The translations under genes were made by a program, and so were the position numbers. Below are positions 1 through 8,396 of a stretch of 27,867 bases of DNA, piece by piece; within the stretch, counting starts at the first letter, position 1; every line of letters starts with the position of its first letter. A model generated the notes under the pieces. That model ran no database searches. It saw only the letters and a list, made by a program, of their open reading frames with translations, and had not been told where the DNA came from. Source of the DNA: Mesostigma viride. Taxonomy: Eukaryota > Streptophyta > Mesostigmatophyceae > Mesostigmatales > Mesostigmataceae. The stretch spans positions 1 to 27,867 of the forward strand of contig RPFO01000014.1 in NCBI GenBank assembly GCA_009746045.1. Reading direction: 5' to 3'.

Positions 1-335
1 CTGTCTAATCTCGTCCGAATATGCGAGGCATGCCCTGGTACAAAGATTCTAAAGACCTATGCTGCATGGGAAAACCCTATGACATTCAGTGCCTGACGGA
101 GGCTCCTGGTTACCGTGCCGTCTAGCTTGGCGGCCAGCATGTCCGTGAGCGTCCATGCCTCGGCACCGTAGTGAGCACCGTGAGGCTAGGACCTTGAGGA
201 GCATGCGCTTGCGGTGCTCGCACGCGAGGGCCTTCGAGTGCCAGTAGTTTGAGCGAACGATGCCTAGTCCAGGCCAGGCCGATGCGGGTGTCCACATTGT
301 CGGCGGTGTCGGGGAGCATGCTGAAAATGCCATCA
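1..335 (-). pseudogene. LINE reverse-transcriptase C-terminal fragment (decayed, left flank)
   Basis: Read on the minus strand from about 335 towards base 1, three frames in turn give the pattern of the region after the RT domain of non-LTR retrotransposons. An opening NVDTRIGLAW is followed by KALACEHRKRMLLKVL, then by YGAEAWTLTDMLAAKLDG and TRSLRQALNV, and finally by MPRI and SDEIRQ in shifted frames. The order fits the usual 'YGAE.W.L.......LD....R.LR..L' block. At least two frameshifts and a stop break it, and it runs off the window edge. It lies outside the viral element and is host repeat DNA. The LINE clade cannot be named from sight. Confidence 0.6.
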
Positions 336-373
336 CAGATTCCTAGAATACATTATCACAGATTCCTAGAATA
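332..373. repeat. Short tandem duplication beside the left TIR
   Basis: The 19-mer ATCACAGATTCCTAGAATA occurs at 332-350 and again at 355-373, a 23-bp period. It lies between the LINE relic and the TTAA microsatellite that starts the viral TIR. It has no counterpart on the right side, so it is flank DNA and not part of the TIR. Confidence 0.8.
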
Positions 374-397
374 GCTAAACAGCTATGTCGAGGGGCT

Positions 398-1483
398 ATT
401 AATTAATTAATTAATTAGCTTTCATCATCATTCCGTCATCATTCCGTCATCGCGGCTCACAGAAGGGCACCAGCCTTATGCTGGCATCTGCCACCCCTAT
501 AGTGACCCTATAGTGACCGCGGCCTGGGGTGGGGTATCACCCTAAACCCTAAACCCTAAACCCTAAACCCTAAACCCTAAACCCTAAACCCTAAACCCTA
601 AACCCTAACACCGTCTCCAGACACCCACGGCATCCCCCCACCCTGGCTATCACCCTCCCACTGTGACTAAATTTACTAAGTTTACTATGGTTTTTTGGTT
701 TTTTTTCTAGGAAATTCAAGCCAGCTGCCATTAGGTCAAGGTGCTACAGGTGCTGTGTGGTACAGGGTAGCTATAGTGACCTTATAGTGACCATGGTGGT
801 AGACTCTTATGCTGGCATCCCAGGGTGACTAAATTTACTAAGTTTACTATGGGTTTTGGGTTTTTTTTCTAGGAAATTCAAGCCACCTGCCATGAGGTCG
901 GTTGTGATCCAGTCCCACCATGCCATAAAGGGTGAGGCGTGTGGGATATGGGACTAAGTCATTTCCCGTGGGAGACTATGTTTACTAAGTTTACTATGGG
1001 TTTTGGGTTTTATTCCTAGGAAATTAATTCAGGTGTGCACCTGAATTTCCCAAAAAAAGAACCCCAAAAAACTTAGTAAATATAGTCTCCCACGACAAAT
1101 GGTTATGAAAACGTAGTTTCCCACGGCAAAATGACCAATAAATCCATCTCCCACGGGAAAGGCCATGGGGGCCGGCCAGCGGGGTGCGCGGAGGGGCGCG
1201 GACTGCCAAGCAGTGGCGGGACTGCCAGGTGGTGGTGGTGTTGTGAGGGCTTGCTGTGTTTTCTCGTGGGAAACTATATTTACTACTAAATTGATATTTT
1301 CAGTTGGAAATGGAGGTTTTATTCGATGTGAGTGAGAGTGCATGCACAGGCTTGCATAATTTCCCGCAGACAAAACCCAAAACCTGTAGTTAGCTTAGTA
1401 AATTTAGTAAGGTGCTGGAGGGTCGAGCAGTGCGTGGGAGTTGGCGGACCCGGCGAGGGCCGCGCGGCGGGGTGTGCAGAGTG
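398..1483. repeat. Left terminal inverted repeat of the PLV
   Basis: The sequence matches the reverse complement of 26020..27104 over its whole length, with scattered differences. The outer edge is a TTAA microsatellite followed by a CATCATTCCGTCATCATTCC block. The inner edge is GTGCAGAGTG, where similarity to the right arm stops. From outside inwards it holds TATAGTGACC tandem pairs (about 496-518 and 771-792), telomere repeats (540-608), three copies of a block of about 70 bp built on ACTAAATTTACTAAGTTTAC (from about 664, 824 and 970), a small hairpin near 1028 and several TCCCACG-type motifs. No convincing gene lies inside it. Confidence 0.93.
540..608. repeat. Telomere-type repeat (CCCTAAA)n inside the left TIR
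   Basis: Nine perfect CCCTAAA units run from base 540 and end in CCCTAA. The G-rich strand (TTTAGGG) therefore runs 5' to 3' towards the outer (left) end of the element, as at a real chromosome end. The array is about 140 bp inside the TIR border. The right TIR has the mirror-image array with fewer units. Confidence 0.97.
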
Positions 1484-1646
1484 TTAGGGTTTATTACTCT
1501 GTGTAACCTCTGGAAACTCAGACGACCTATGCAAGAATCCCATACGACCTGCGTCGATGCATGAGAGGTTTACTCTATTTTTAACCGCAGTTAGAACTGC
1601 AATTCGAGACGAAATGAAAATTGTTTTCAGCATATATTGACGCGTT

Positions 1647-2324
1647 TTATACTGCATAAACGAATTCATTAAAATATAACACGTTACATTCGTTATCAGC
1701 TCGACAAGAGCGAAATGGCAAGCTCGTTGCCGTCGTCAACAAGACGACATCTACTCCTTGTCCTTGGAGTGTCCAGTCAGGCTCTTCAACGTACGAGGCG
1801 GAGTTCTTCTTGTCGCCATGGCCGTGGGAGCTTGACGCTCCCTCGCGGCTCCTCTTCCTGCCATTGGAAGTGGCGGTCTTTGCGTCCTCGAAACCCTTCT
1901 TTACCTCCTCCCATGCCCTGTAGAGCGCAATGGGGGAAATGCCTGGCTGGCGCTTGGACTTGGAGAAGCCATTGAGGAAATCGTCAACCATCTTAACGCA
2001 CCCGTCGGCTTGGTCGAGGCGAATCCACTCGCAGCGGTCCTCGACCTTCCTCGGCTTTGCCGCATTCTTCTCGTAGACCCACTCGACGCAAATTTTTGGC
2101 GTCTTGCGGTCGACATCGTCATATCCGGCGTCGTGAATCTTGAAGACCTCGCAGGTAGGTCCGGTGCCTCCAACAGCACCTTCGTTTCCGGAAAGAAGGG
2201 AGACCTTGTGCGTCAGGTGTGCGAGCTGGTCAGATATCTTTGTCTGGCCGTCCTCGAGACCATCGAGGATTTTTCCAAGCATTGCCAACGCCTTCTCGCA
2301 AGGCCCTGCGTTTCGGGAAGCCAT
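1647..2324 (-). CDS. Hypothetical protein next to the left TIR (225 aa)
   Basis: This open frame starts at an ATG in good context (GCCATGGC) and is the outermost gene of the left arm. I do not recognise a family. The N-terminal 50 residues are helical and could form a short coiled coil (KALAMLGKILDGLED). The middle is mixed and charged. Around residues 150-170 a basic stretch (GRKRSREG) looks like a nuclear localisation signal, followed by a Ser/His-rich linker. The last 40 or so residues after DWTLQGQG have a poor composition and may reflect a late frameshift. It is transcribed in the same direction as the other virion-side genes. Accessory role; function unknown. Confidence 0.55.
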   Translation of the reverse strand: MASRNAGPCEKALAMLGKILDGLEDGQTKISDQLAHLTHKVSLLSGNEGAVGGTGPTCEVFKIHDAGYDDVDRKTPKICVEWVYEKNAAKPRKVEDRCEWIRLDQADGCVKMVDDFLNGFSKSKRQPGISPIALYRAWEEVKKGFEDAKTATSNGRKRSREGASSSHGHGDKKNSASYVEEPDWTLQGQGVDVVLLTTATSLPFRSCRADNECNVLYFNEFVYAV

Positions 2325-2473
2325 GGCTACCGGCAGAGAGCTTGCAACGTGAGATGCGTGACTTGCACGTGATTTTGCCTATTTGTGCACAATGTGCCAA
2401 GGTCCGTTACGTCTGCTGGCACGGCCTGGACAGGACGCGAAGGTGGCTGGACTTGTACAAGTGTCGAACTTGG

Positions 2474-3169
2474 CTAAATTTCGGAGCGATGCAAGTCTAA
2501 GGTGGCCTCTACCACGTGGCGAGTTCTGGGACGTGAATTTAGGTAAAAAGACTCGTAAGCGTGCGAGTAATCAACTGGGTCACTTGTCAAGCGCCTGAAC
2601 GAAGATTCTAGAGTGTCCACGAGAGTGAATTTTCCGAAGCAACCACCCATATATTTCGTAGAAATTACTTGCCATGACAATTGCACTTGTTGAACCCGCG
2701 AATCTTTTCAAAACGTAGGATGCACAAAACCACCCGTCTGCAACGGGGGAATTGAGTCTCGTTTCCGTCAAGTCTGTCAATGTACGACGCTCCTACCGTA
2801 ATATGTCCTCCGTTTCTGAACAGGTGTGGGTTCTTTAGGTTAAAAAACGCGTGTTCGTTGATCATGGCGTAAGAAAAGATGTCCCCGTCTGATCCACCCA
2901 TGACAGTCTCTTGCATAAAACAATGCAATCCTGTTGGTTATGCTCACCACCGGAGAAACTCGGGGAAACAAGCCCGACAATAGCATGGTCCTCATCAAAA
3001 GGTACTGCGTCAACGTAGGCATAATGCACACCACCACGCCATGTACTGTCAATGATGGGCGCCCTCGGGTCTGGTTTGATTCTAAATTGACGTAACCCGG
3101 TGGTGGAGTCAATCACGTTTTCAGAGGCATTGGAATCTAGCACTATTTGATAATAGGTGGGTATTCCAT
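2474..3169 (-). pseudogene. Broken gene of unknown function upstream of the hypothetical protein gene
   Basis: Minus-strand coding character continues across several frames. An ATG at 3169-3167 opens with MEYPP. One base appears to be missing before about 3150, after which the frame reads VLDSNASENVIDSTTG and on to about 2930. A second one-base loss moves the reading to the frame with MGGSDGDIFSYAMINEHAFF and GGHITVGASYIDRLDG, which stops at 2665. Overlapping short frames (2580-2780, 2474-2686) may hold a further shifted C-terminus. An AT-rich box (AGAAATATTATCTC) precedes the ATG, as for its neighbours. The product is not recognised. By position between fibre gene and TIR it may be another virion or host-interaction protein. 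Confidence 0.45.
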
Positions 3170-3201
3170 TGCTTTATTACAAATTGGAAGAGATAATATT
3201 T

Positions 3202-4882
3202 CTACGCTGGGATGGCGGCGGGAGTGCCCCACTTGGCAACAAGATACCCGCGGATCCGTTCAAGTTCCGCTGACGTCTTGGCGGTGTTGTAGATAAGGAT
3301 CTCGCCGATCCACCCGTCAAAGGCACGACTCGCGTTGGATGAGTCTCCTCCAATAGCGAGATTTCCTGAACCAGTTGTAGGGTCCGATCCGATTCTGTTA
3401 TAACCAGCTCTTCCGTCGAAGCGGGTGAAAAGTGCGTTTGTACTGCTGTTGCATGAAATCGCCATGACGTGTGCCTTGTTGTCAAAGAACTGAGCCCTGG
3501 TGCTCACGGTTTCGTATACACTACGGGAGCGAATAGGAGAACGGTCTGTACCTCTGACTGATAAGACATGAGATAACATTGCCATCCGACGATCCAAGCA
3601 TATAACCTCTAATACCCGTAACCCCCTATTTCTGGATACGTTGCAGTCGTTAGCTGTTTGGCGACTAGGAGGATGCTCGCACTGACCCCAACCGCTCCAG
3701 AAATTGCTCACGGACGCTAACAAGCCAGACCGCGAGTTAATAAAGCGGAGGGACCGTTTCGAGTTAAGCTCCGCCGCATCCAGCGTAGGACACTTGGTGG
3801 AAGTGGCCTGTCACGTGGTACCCATTCGGCCCTTGTCGTTCACGCGCATCACGTTCCCTCCTGCCGTGTTTTGCTGGGTTGTGCCCGACGCGTCGCTGAA
3901 CACCGTGGCGCTGTCTGACGGGTCGTACCACGCGAACAACGCTGGGTCTGTTGCCGGGTTGTAATAGTACGTGAATGACAGCGTGTTGGATGATGCATTT
4001 CCAAGCCCTGACGTTGCGCCCGTCACGGCGCCCGCGCCCACGCTTACCGTCGTCGTGAAGTCCGACATGGTAGTGGTCACATCGAATGTGTACGTGGCAC
4101 CGCTTCCCAGCAAGTTGGACACGGTTCCGTTGGTCACGGCGATGTCGCCCAACGTGAACCCAGTGACCGATGTGCTAAAAGTGGCCGTGATCGGATAAAC
4201 AGCACCCGTCGGAGTTCCGGACGCAAGAGTCACCGACGGATTTGCCGAGTACGTGAACGACAGTGTGTTAGATGCCGCGTTGGCGTTCCCTGTCGATGCG
4301 TCCACAACAGCGCCCGCGCCACGCTGACGTTTGTTGAAGAATTGGCGATGGTTGGCGTCACTTGGAAGGCGTACGACGCCCCACTTCCGGTCAGGTTGGC
4401 GGCGGTCCCGTTGGTCACGGTGATGTCGCCCAACGCGAACCCCGTCACCGACCTGCTGAACGTGGCTGTCACGTCCACGGGTGATGAGGATGGCGTCAAG
4501 CCCGCGGTCGTCGCGAGGGTTACCGTTGGAGGTGGCGAATACGTGAAGACTAACGGAGTTGCTGCGGTGTTGCCGGTTCCTAGCACGCTGCTTGCTGCGT
4601 TCCCTCCAACAGTGACTGTTGTCAGTGAATAAGCTACAGCTGGAGTCACAGAGAATGTGTAAGAGGCGCCGCTACCCGTTAAACCAGATGCAGTACCATT
4701 TATGACAACGATATCACCCAAGGTGAACCCGGTGACTGTTTCGCTGAATGCTGCTGTCATTGTAATCGGTACCGCGCTAGGATACAGTCCGTGTGTAGTT
4801 GTTAACGTGATTGACGGCGCTGTCCTTGCCGTTTGCGCTTCTTGCGAATCAAAGCAGGACAAATACCATAATCAAACGACAT
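3202..4882 (-). pseudogene. Fibre/spike-like protein: three Ig-like repeats plus LamG-like domain (broken)
   Basis: The ancestral product would be about 560 aa. After a short basic N-terminus (ALIRKKRKRQ), three repeats of about 95 aa each carry VTGFTLGDI..NGT and GSGASYTF, the pattern of bacterial-type Ig-like domains. The C-terminal half resembles a LamG/concanavalin-A-like domain, starting at FAWYDPSDSATVFSD and ending with DGWIGEILIYNT and ERIRGYLVAKWG. Such modules decorate virions and bind glycans. Damage: a frame change between the ATG at 4882 and the Ig repeats; one C missing near 4320, where the equivalent site of the next repeat has CCC; an in-frame TGA at 3811-3813; and frame changes at about 3690, 3610 and 3545. 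The gene is probably dead. Confidence 0.75.
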
Positions 4883-4908
4883 GGAGCTAATATAATATCA
4901 TCGTCACA

Positions 4909-4920
4909 TTATTTTTTAGA
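4909..4920 (-). promoter_or_regulatory. Promoter-like box TCTAAAAAATAA before the fibre gene
   Basis: It is identical over 11 bases to the box at 5101-5112. It includes the stop codon of the 56-aa ORF and lies 26 nt upstream of the likely fibre start at 4882. Confidence 0.5.
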
Positions 4921-5079
4921 GTTTGGTAGCGGATACTTGAAGGTGGGGAGAAGGGGCAATGCTCGTCTAGCTGGCATTGTCATGGACAGACCAGAATCTG
5001 CCATTTCAGGAATGTCAAAAATCAACTTCAACCTGTTAAACGGATTAGCTGTGATGCTAGGGTCTCGAAAGTAGTCCAT
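4909..5079 (-). CDS. Small conserved-looking ORF (56 aa) between capsid and fibre genes
   Basis: An ATG at 5079-5077 opens 56 codons ending in TAA at 4909-4911, and this fills the gap between the capsid and fibre genes. The protein starts MDYFRDPSITANPFNRLKL, is mixed in character and has a basic, proline-containing tail (PLLPTFKYPLPNSKK). The same promoter-like box, TCTAAAAAATA, lies just upstream (5101-5112) and at its own stop codon, which supports a real transcription unit. No family is recognised. A small virion cement, scaffold or membrane-interacting protein is possible but unproven. Confidence 0.55.
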   Translation of the reverse strand: MDYFRDPSITANPFNRLKLIFDIPEMADSGLSMTMPARRALPLLPTFKYPLPNSKK

Positions 5080-5100
5080 CGTTTGTCATTACACACGTAT

Positions 5101-5112
5101 ATATTTTTTAGA
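5101..5112 (-). promoter_or_regulatory. Promoter-like box TCTAAAAAATAT overlapping the capsid gene stop
   Basis: On the minus strand the box contains the TAA stop of the capsid gene (5108-5110) and ends 21 nt before the ATG of the 56-aa ORF. An almost identical box (TCTAAAAAATAA, 4909-4920) overlaps the stop of the 56-aa ORF and precedes the fibre ATG by 26 nt. The role as a promoter is inferred from position and repetition. Confidence 0.5.
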
Positions 5113-6398
5113 GGTACACGGCTGCCTGCCTGCCTGCAGCGATGTCCATCTTTGATTCGCATTCCGTGAAGATGTAGGAAATGCAGTCCGTTGCTCCCTT
5201 CTCGACTCGCAGCGTGACCACCGATGCCGTGCCACGAAGGTCAAGGCCGCTCATGTACTCTGGACCGGCACACGGCATATTAAGGTGACACGCCATCGTG
5301 AAGTTGTTGTTTAGCCACGTGGTAGGAGTCATGCCCTCACGGACACAGGACAAAACATTCCCTTGGTCACCGAACGCGACAACAGATTGATCCACGCCTC
5401 CGTTGCGTTCGTACGGTATCCAGGCGCCAGGTTGGATCCGTTGATGTCGTATTGGTAGGAAGTCATACCATCCGCGATGTGATTGAACATCGTATTGCCA
5501 GATGCGTTGGTCACGTCCGCGCCGGCAGCAACCTGAATCGCCAGGAGTTTGCTGGCGGACGCGGAAGACAGCGACGCCTTGATGGCATAGGGAGTGCGAG
5601 TCCCGAGCGACTGTTTGGTGACTGCCACGTCCGCCACTTGAAGGAGAGAGTTCCACCCTCGGCAAGCCTGGACGAGAAAATCTGGCCCACGATATCTTCT
5701 TGGAACCTGTACGTGTCGATGCTAAAGTGGATGTTGCTCAGTTCGAAACCAACACCTGTCGCTGCTGGAACGGCCACGATGCCATCGCCAGCAGCAGCTG
5801 CCTGCGACGCTAGGAGCATCACCCCTCCGTCCATGAGTGTGATTCGGATCTCGATGGGGGGGAAGAGACTCAGATCCACGATCCGAGGCTCGCCGCTCAG
5901 GAATCCCAAAAAGTGGTCAATGACGCCGTCCACTGCGGTGTTTGCCTTCACGTTGTTTGTGAGAGTGCCAGCCACGTCAGCGGTGACGATGTTGTTATTC
6001 TTCGACCAACCAGCGGGAGCCTGCGCGAGATTGTACTCGACACCGCCGTGCACCGAGAGCAGCGTATGGAACAGCTGGGAGTAGTCGTTGATGCTGTCGA
6101 CGGTCTGACCTCCTGCCAGTACCTCGAGGCGCCTGATGATGGAGGACGTGTACGCGGGGAACTTTGCGAACCCCGCCGTGGTCGTGGGGGTCCCCGTGAA
6201 AAACATTGCGAAGGAGTGCAAGTCCACGAACCCGGACGTGGGGAGGCGGACCGCGACCACAGACCCTTGTTTGATGCCGTCGCTTGCTGAGAGGGTGCTG
6301 AGATGGACTCGTTGAGTCGTGTGCTGACCCAGCGCCTTCACGAGGTATTGCATGGACTTGGGGATAGCGCGCGAGTACCAGGAATTGTCCGAAGCCAT
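5108..6398 (-). pseudogene. MCP: Major capsid protein (double jelly-roll type), two frameshifts
   Basis: The protein builds the pseudo-hexameric capsomers of PLV particles. The first about 250 codons from the ATG at 6398 (MASDNSWYSRAIPK) are open and hold the typical PLV capsid run FAMFFTGTP, YTSSIIRRLEVLAGGQ and INDYSQLFHTLL. A one-base loss at about 5637 (AAGTGG on the minus strand) moves the reading to the frame with VADVAVTKQSLGTRTPY and YQYDINGSNLAPGYRTN. A second one-base loss between about 5395 and 5365 leads to the final frame with WLNNNFTMACHLNMPC, ending at the TAA at 5108-5110. Full length would be about 430 aa, normal for PLV capsids. The start at 6398 fits an AT-rich box 22 nt upstream. 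Because only two single-base losses occur in an otherwise clean gene, assembly error is an alternative to decay. Confidence 0.82.
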
Positions 6399-6420
6399 AG
6401 ATTGTGTATACATTCGAATG

Positions 6421-6433
6421 AGATATTTTTACT
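6421..6433 (-). promoter_or_regulatory. Promoter-like box AGTAAAAATATCT before the capsid gene
   Basis: On the minus strand the box contains the TAA stop of the upstream small virion gene (6429-6431) and ends 22 nt before the capsid ATG at 6398. It has the same design as the boxes at 5101-5112 and 4909-4920. Confidence 0.45.
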
Positions 6434-6785
6434 GAAGAAGCTGGCCGAGTATGGGATTTTTTACCTTCGCTCCATCAACCCGTCTTTCGAGGTTGGACAA
6501 GGCGCTCAGACCAGTGTTTGCGACCGAGTACGCTTTCCCGAGCAGCGTACTCTTCGCGATCATGTTGGATGGGATGTGTCCGAGCGCGGAATCGACAATG
6601 CCCGCCGCCTGTTTGGCAGCCCGCGCCCCGTCGCCAATTTTTGAGATGACTTCGCCAGCGACGTGCCCGGCTTTCTTGACAGCTGACACGATGGCCGCCC
6701 CGTCGCCGACCCTCTTGATAGCGTTGCCGGCAAACTCTCCCACGCGTCTAGCCACGTTTCCGATTGCTCCAAAATTAACTTTCAT
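6429..6785 (-). CDS. Small amphipathic helical virion-associated protein (118 aa)
   Basis: I chose the ATG at 6785 (MKVNFGAIGNVARR) over upstream codons because it overlaps the end of the penton-like gene by only 11 bases. The protein is Ala/Gly/Lys-rich and built from repeated amphipathic helices (VARRVGEFAGNAIKRVG, VSAVKKAGHVAGEVISKIG, ARAAKQAAGIVDSALG), ending NPILGQLL. That composition and the place between the penton-like and capsid genes resemble minor capsid or membrane-active proteins of adenovirus-like and PLV virions. The analogy to adenovirus protein VI is an inference, not a detected homology. Confidence 0.65.
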   Translation of the reverse strand: MKVNFGAIGNVARRVGEFAGNAIKRVGDGAAIVSAVKKAGHVAGEVISKIGDGARAAKQAAGIVDSALGHIPSNMIAKSTLLGKAYSVANTGLSALSNLERRVDGAKVKNPILGQLLQ

Positions 6786-7638
6786 CGTCCTCGATAGTAC
6801 TAGATGGCTGAGAAATAAATCTGGTTTGTGGCTGGACGGTCCTGTCAAGGGCCATATACTTCAAAACGCTCCCGATCTTCCTCGCCTCTATTCCCATCGC
6901 CTTCTGAGGGCTTATGCGGAAGGAGAGCTGAAGAGCCCAATCCGAGTAGACAGTTATAGGAGCGTCGTCCTCGTCGAGCAGTCGGATCGTGATGTTGCTG
7001 GGAGAGTCCTTGAGATGCTGCCACAAAGGGGTCGCTGCCTGCCAAACAATGGGTTCTAAGAACTGCGACATGTTGGGACAGACGGCCAAAAGGCCTCCAT
7101 ATCCCGTGCCTGTCGACGATGATATCACGTTTCCTCGAACGATGTCGCTGTATACATACACCATTCTCAGTCTCCCATTCGTTGCTGGCCGGTTGCTAGC
7201 GAGGACACCTGTGAAAGGATATGATCCTTCCATGAGCCCCAACACCCGGCCCGTGGGCTCATCCACCGCGACAGAGAACTCGGTGGCATTTGTCACGGTA
7301 AAAAGACTAGTCGCCCTGTTGTACGTGACCGAGAACCCAGGATCTACCGCCTTCAAAGCTTCCTCTATGTTTTTTCGGTTTTCGATAGTCGTGTACGAGC
7401 CGAGCGGCAAGGTCACCTTCGTAGGGGACTCGCTGCCAGACAAACGGACAGTGAAGTATCGGTTTCCTTCGCTGATGTGAGTCTGTTCAAACGGGATGGT
7501 CATGAGGGTAAGCCCGACGTCGTGATAATCGTCAAGGAGTCCCGCCGGGATGTCCCATACCGGATCCACTAGCGTCCCGCGAGTTCGGTTCTCCGTGCGA
7601 AGAGTGAGTGTCAGCGTTTCCTGGATGAACTCCTTCAT
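6775..7638 (-). CDS. mCP: Penton-like minor capsid protein (287 aa)
   Basis: The first ATG in frame is at 7638 (MKEFIQETLTLTL). Two features recall minor capsid (vertex) proteins of Polintons and PLVs: GRLRMVYVYSDIVRGNV near the middle, and NITIRLLDEDDAPITVYSDW followed by LQLSFR near the end (the usual pattern is I.I.D..G.P......LTLHFR). Such proteins form single jelly-roll pentamers at the vertices. The gene is followed at once by the helical virion protein and then the capsid gene, the expected order. The frame is open upstream to 7710 without an ATG and could originally have been joined to the ORF starting at 7732. The frame itself is intact. Family assignment rests on motif memory without a search. 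Confidence 0.68.
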   Translation of the reverse strand: MKEFIQETLTLTLRTENRTRGTLVDPVWDIPAGLLDDYHDVGLTLMTIPFEQTHISEGNRYFTVRLSGSESPTKVTLPLGSYTTIENRKNIEEALKAVDPGFSVTYNRATSLFTVTNATEFSVAVDEPTGRVLGLMEGSYPFTGVLASNRPATNGRLRMVYVYSDIVRGNVISSSTGTGYGGLLAVCPNMSQFLEPIVWQAATPLWQHLKDSPSNITIRLLDEDDAPITVYSDWALQLSFRISPQKAMGIEARKIGSVLKYMALDRTVQPQTRFISQPSSTIEDDES

Positions 7639-7732
7639 CGGCCACTTCTTCTGACAATAGCTCAGAAGTAATTTCGTTTGTCCCAAAAACCTTGACGACG
7701 CCTTCCTCAATTTTCGCCGATGCCCTTTTCAT
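7532..7732 (-). other. Overlapping ORF (66 aa), possible N-terminus of the penton-like gene
   Basis: It starts at an ATG that overlaps the stop of the preceding 48-aa ORF in an ATGA arrangement. The first 27 residues (MKRASAKIEEGVVKVFGTNE, then ITSELLS) look like coding sequence. The remainder overlaps the penton-like frame. Either it is a small separate gene, or a one-base change near 7655 split it from the penton-like frame, which is open there in its own frame (SYCQKKWPMKEF). Confidence 0.35.
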
Positions 7733-7875
7733 GGCGCGCTTCGTCTTCCCTGTGAGTGGCTTCTTCTACAGTAGAGCATGGCCGCCTCAATGAACTCTCG
7801 CGGGACATTTGGATGGAGGGTCATCCATTGAGAGATCTCGAGCATCTCGGCGTCAGTGAACAGCGGGCTGCTCAT
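7729..7875 (-). CDS. Small ORF (48 aa) after the zinc-finger gene
   Basis: The ATG at 7875 lies 2 nt after the TAA of the zinc-finger gene, and the TGA at 7731-7729 overlaps the next ATG. The protein begins MSSPLFTDAEMLEISQWMTL, continues with a helical acidic section and ends in a basic tail (RRSHSQGRRSAP). An A-rich box (AAAAAAATCTC on the minus strand, about 7892-7902) lies about 16 nt upstream, inside the zinc-finger gene. The tight packing supports it as a gene. Function unknown. Confidence 0.5.
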   Translation of the reverse strand: MSSPLFTDAEMLEISQWMTLHPNVPREFIEAAMLYCRRSHSQGRRSAP

Positions 7876-7877
7876 GT

Positions 7878-8381
7878 TTACTCTTCTGTGAGATTTTTTT
7901 CAGCGCCTTCTTTTGGAATTCCCACGACCGTGTTGTGGACCCTCCTGAGATGCAGCAGGAGGTTTTTTTCGTTTGCGAACGTGCTCTTACACCCGGGTTG
8001 TGGGCATTTCCACCTCGCGCCTCCCACCTGGACTCGTTTCCCGACAGGTACACCCGCAGGCTCCGGGGGTGCCGCCACTGCTTCATCGACGACAACAGGT
8101 TCGGGAGCCGGCGCGACAGGGGCCGGTTGGGCATACGCGGACAATGGGGGGTACGCGACCGGTCTAGAGTTCGCCATCACTGACGCCATGAGAAGGGCAT
8201 CCTTGAACCCTCGCGCCTCTGCGACCTTCCCTTTGTTCACCGCTCTTCGGACCGGCGCGCTGTGGATGACAATGGTGTTGGTCGATGAAGCGGTCACCTG
8301 CGACTGGGGTGCGACCTTACGCTTCGGTTTTCCCCTTTTACTTGAAGGACGGCGCCGTGCTGATTTCTGACGCCTTGCCAT
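7878..8381 (-). CDS. C2H2 zinc-finger protein with basic N-terminus (167 aa)
   Basis: Residues 1-24 are very basic (MARRQKSARRRPSSKRGKPK), consistent with nucleic-acid binding or nuclear import. Residues 78-118 form a Pro/Ala/Val-rich linker. A single classical zinc finger lies near the C-terminus: C126-x4-C131-x12-H144-x4-H149, with F135 and L141 in the usual core positions. Likely roles are a virion core DNA-binding protein or a regulator of viral transcription; the sequence does not decide. A promoter-like box (TATAAAAATCTA, minus strand, about 8397-8408) contains the stop of the upstream gene and lies about 16 nt before this ATG. The frame is intact. Confidence 0.75.
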   Translation of the reverse strand: MARRQKSARRRPSSKRGKPKRKVAPQSQVTASSTNTIVIHSAPVRRAVNKGKVAEARGFKDALLMASVMANSRPVAYPPLSAYAQPAPVAPAPEPVVVDEAVAAPPEPAGVPVGKRVQVGGARWKCPQPGCKSTFANEKNLLLHLRRVHNTVVGIPKEGAEKNLTEE

Positions 8382-8396
8382 TTCTGCATATAATCA

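Noticed and set aside
496-518. Tandem sequence whose reverse complement (CACTATAGGG) resembles the end of a phage T7 promoter, possible vector contamination
   Set aside because: It lacks the rest of the T7 promoter, occurs as a tandem pair in both TIRs and again at 771-792, and sits in otherwise continuous native repeat DNA.
1029-1373. ORF present in both TIRs (left 114 codons, right 90 codons)
   Set aside because: The two arms give different lengths and different ends, the composition follows the repeat motifs, and initiation is weak. I treat it as fortuitous.
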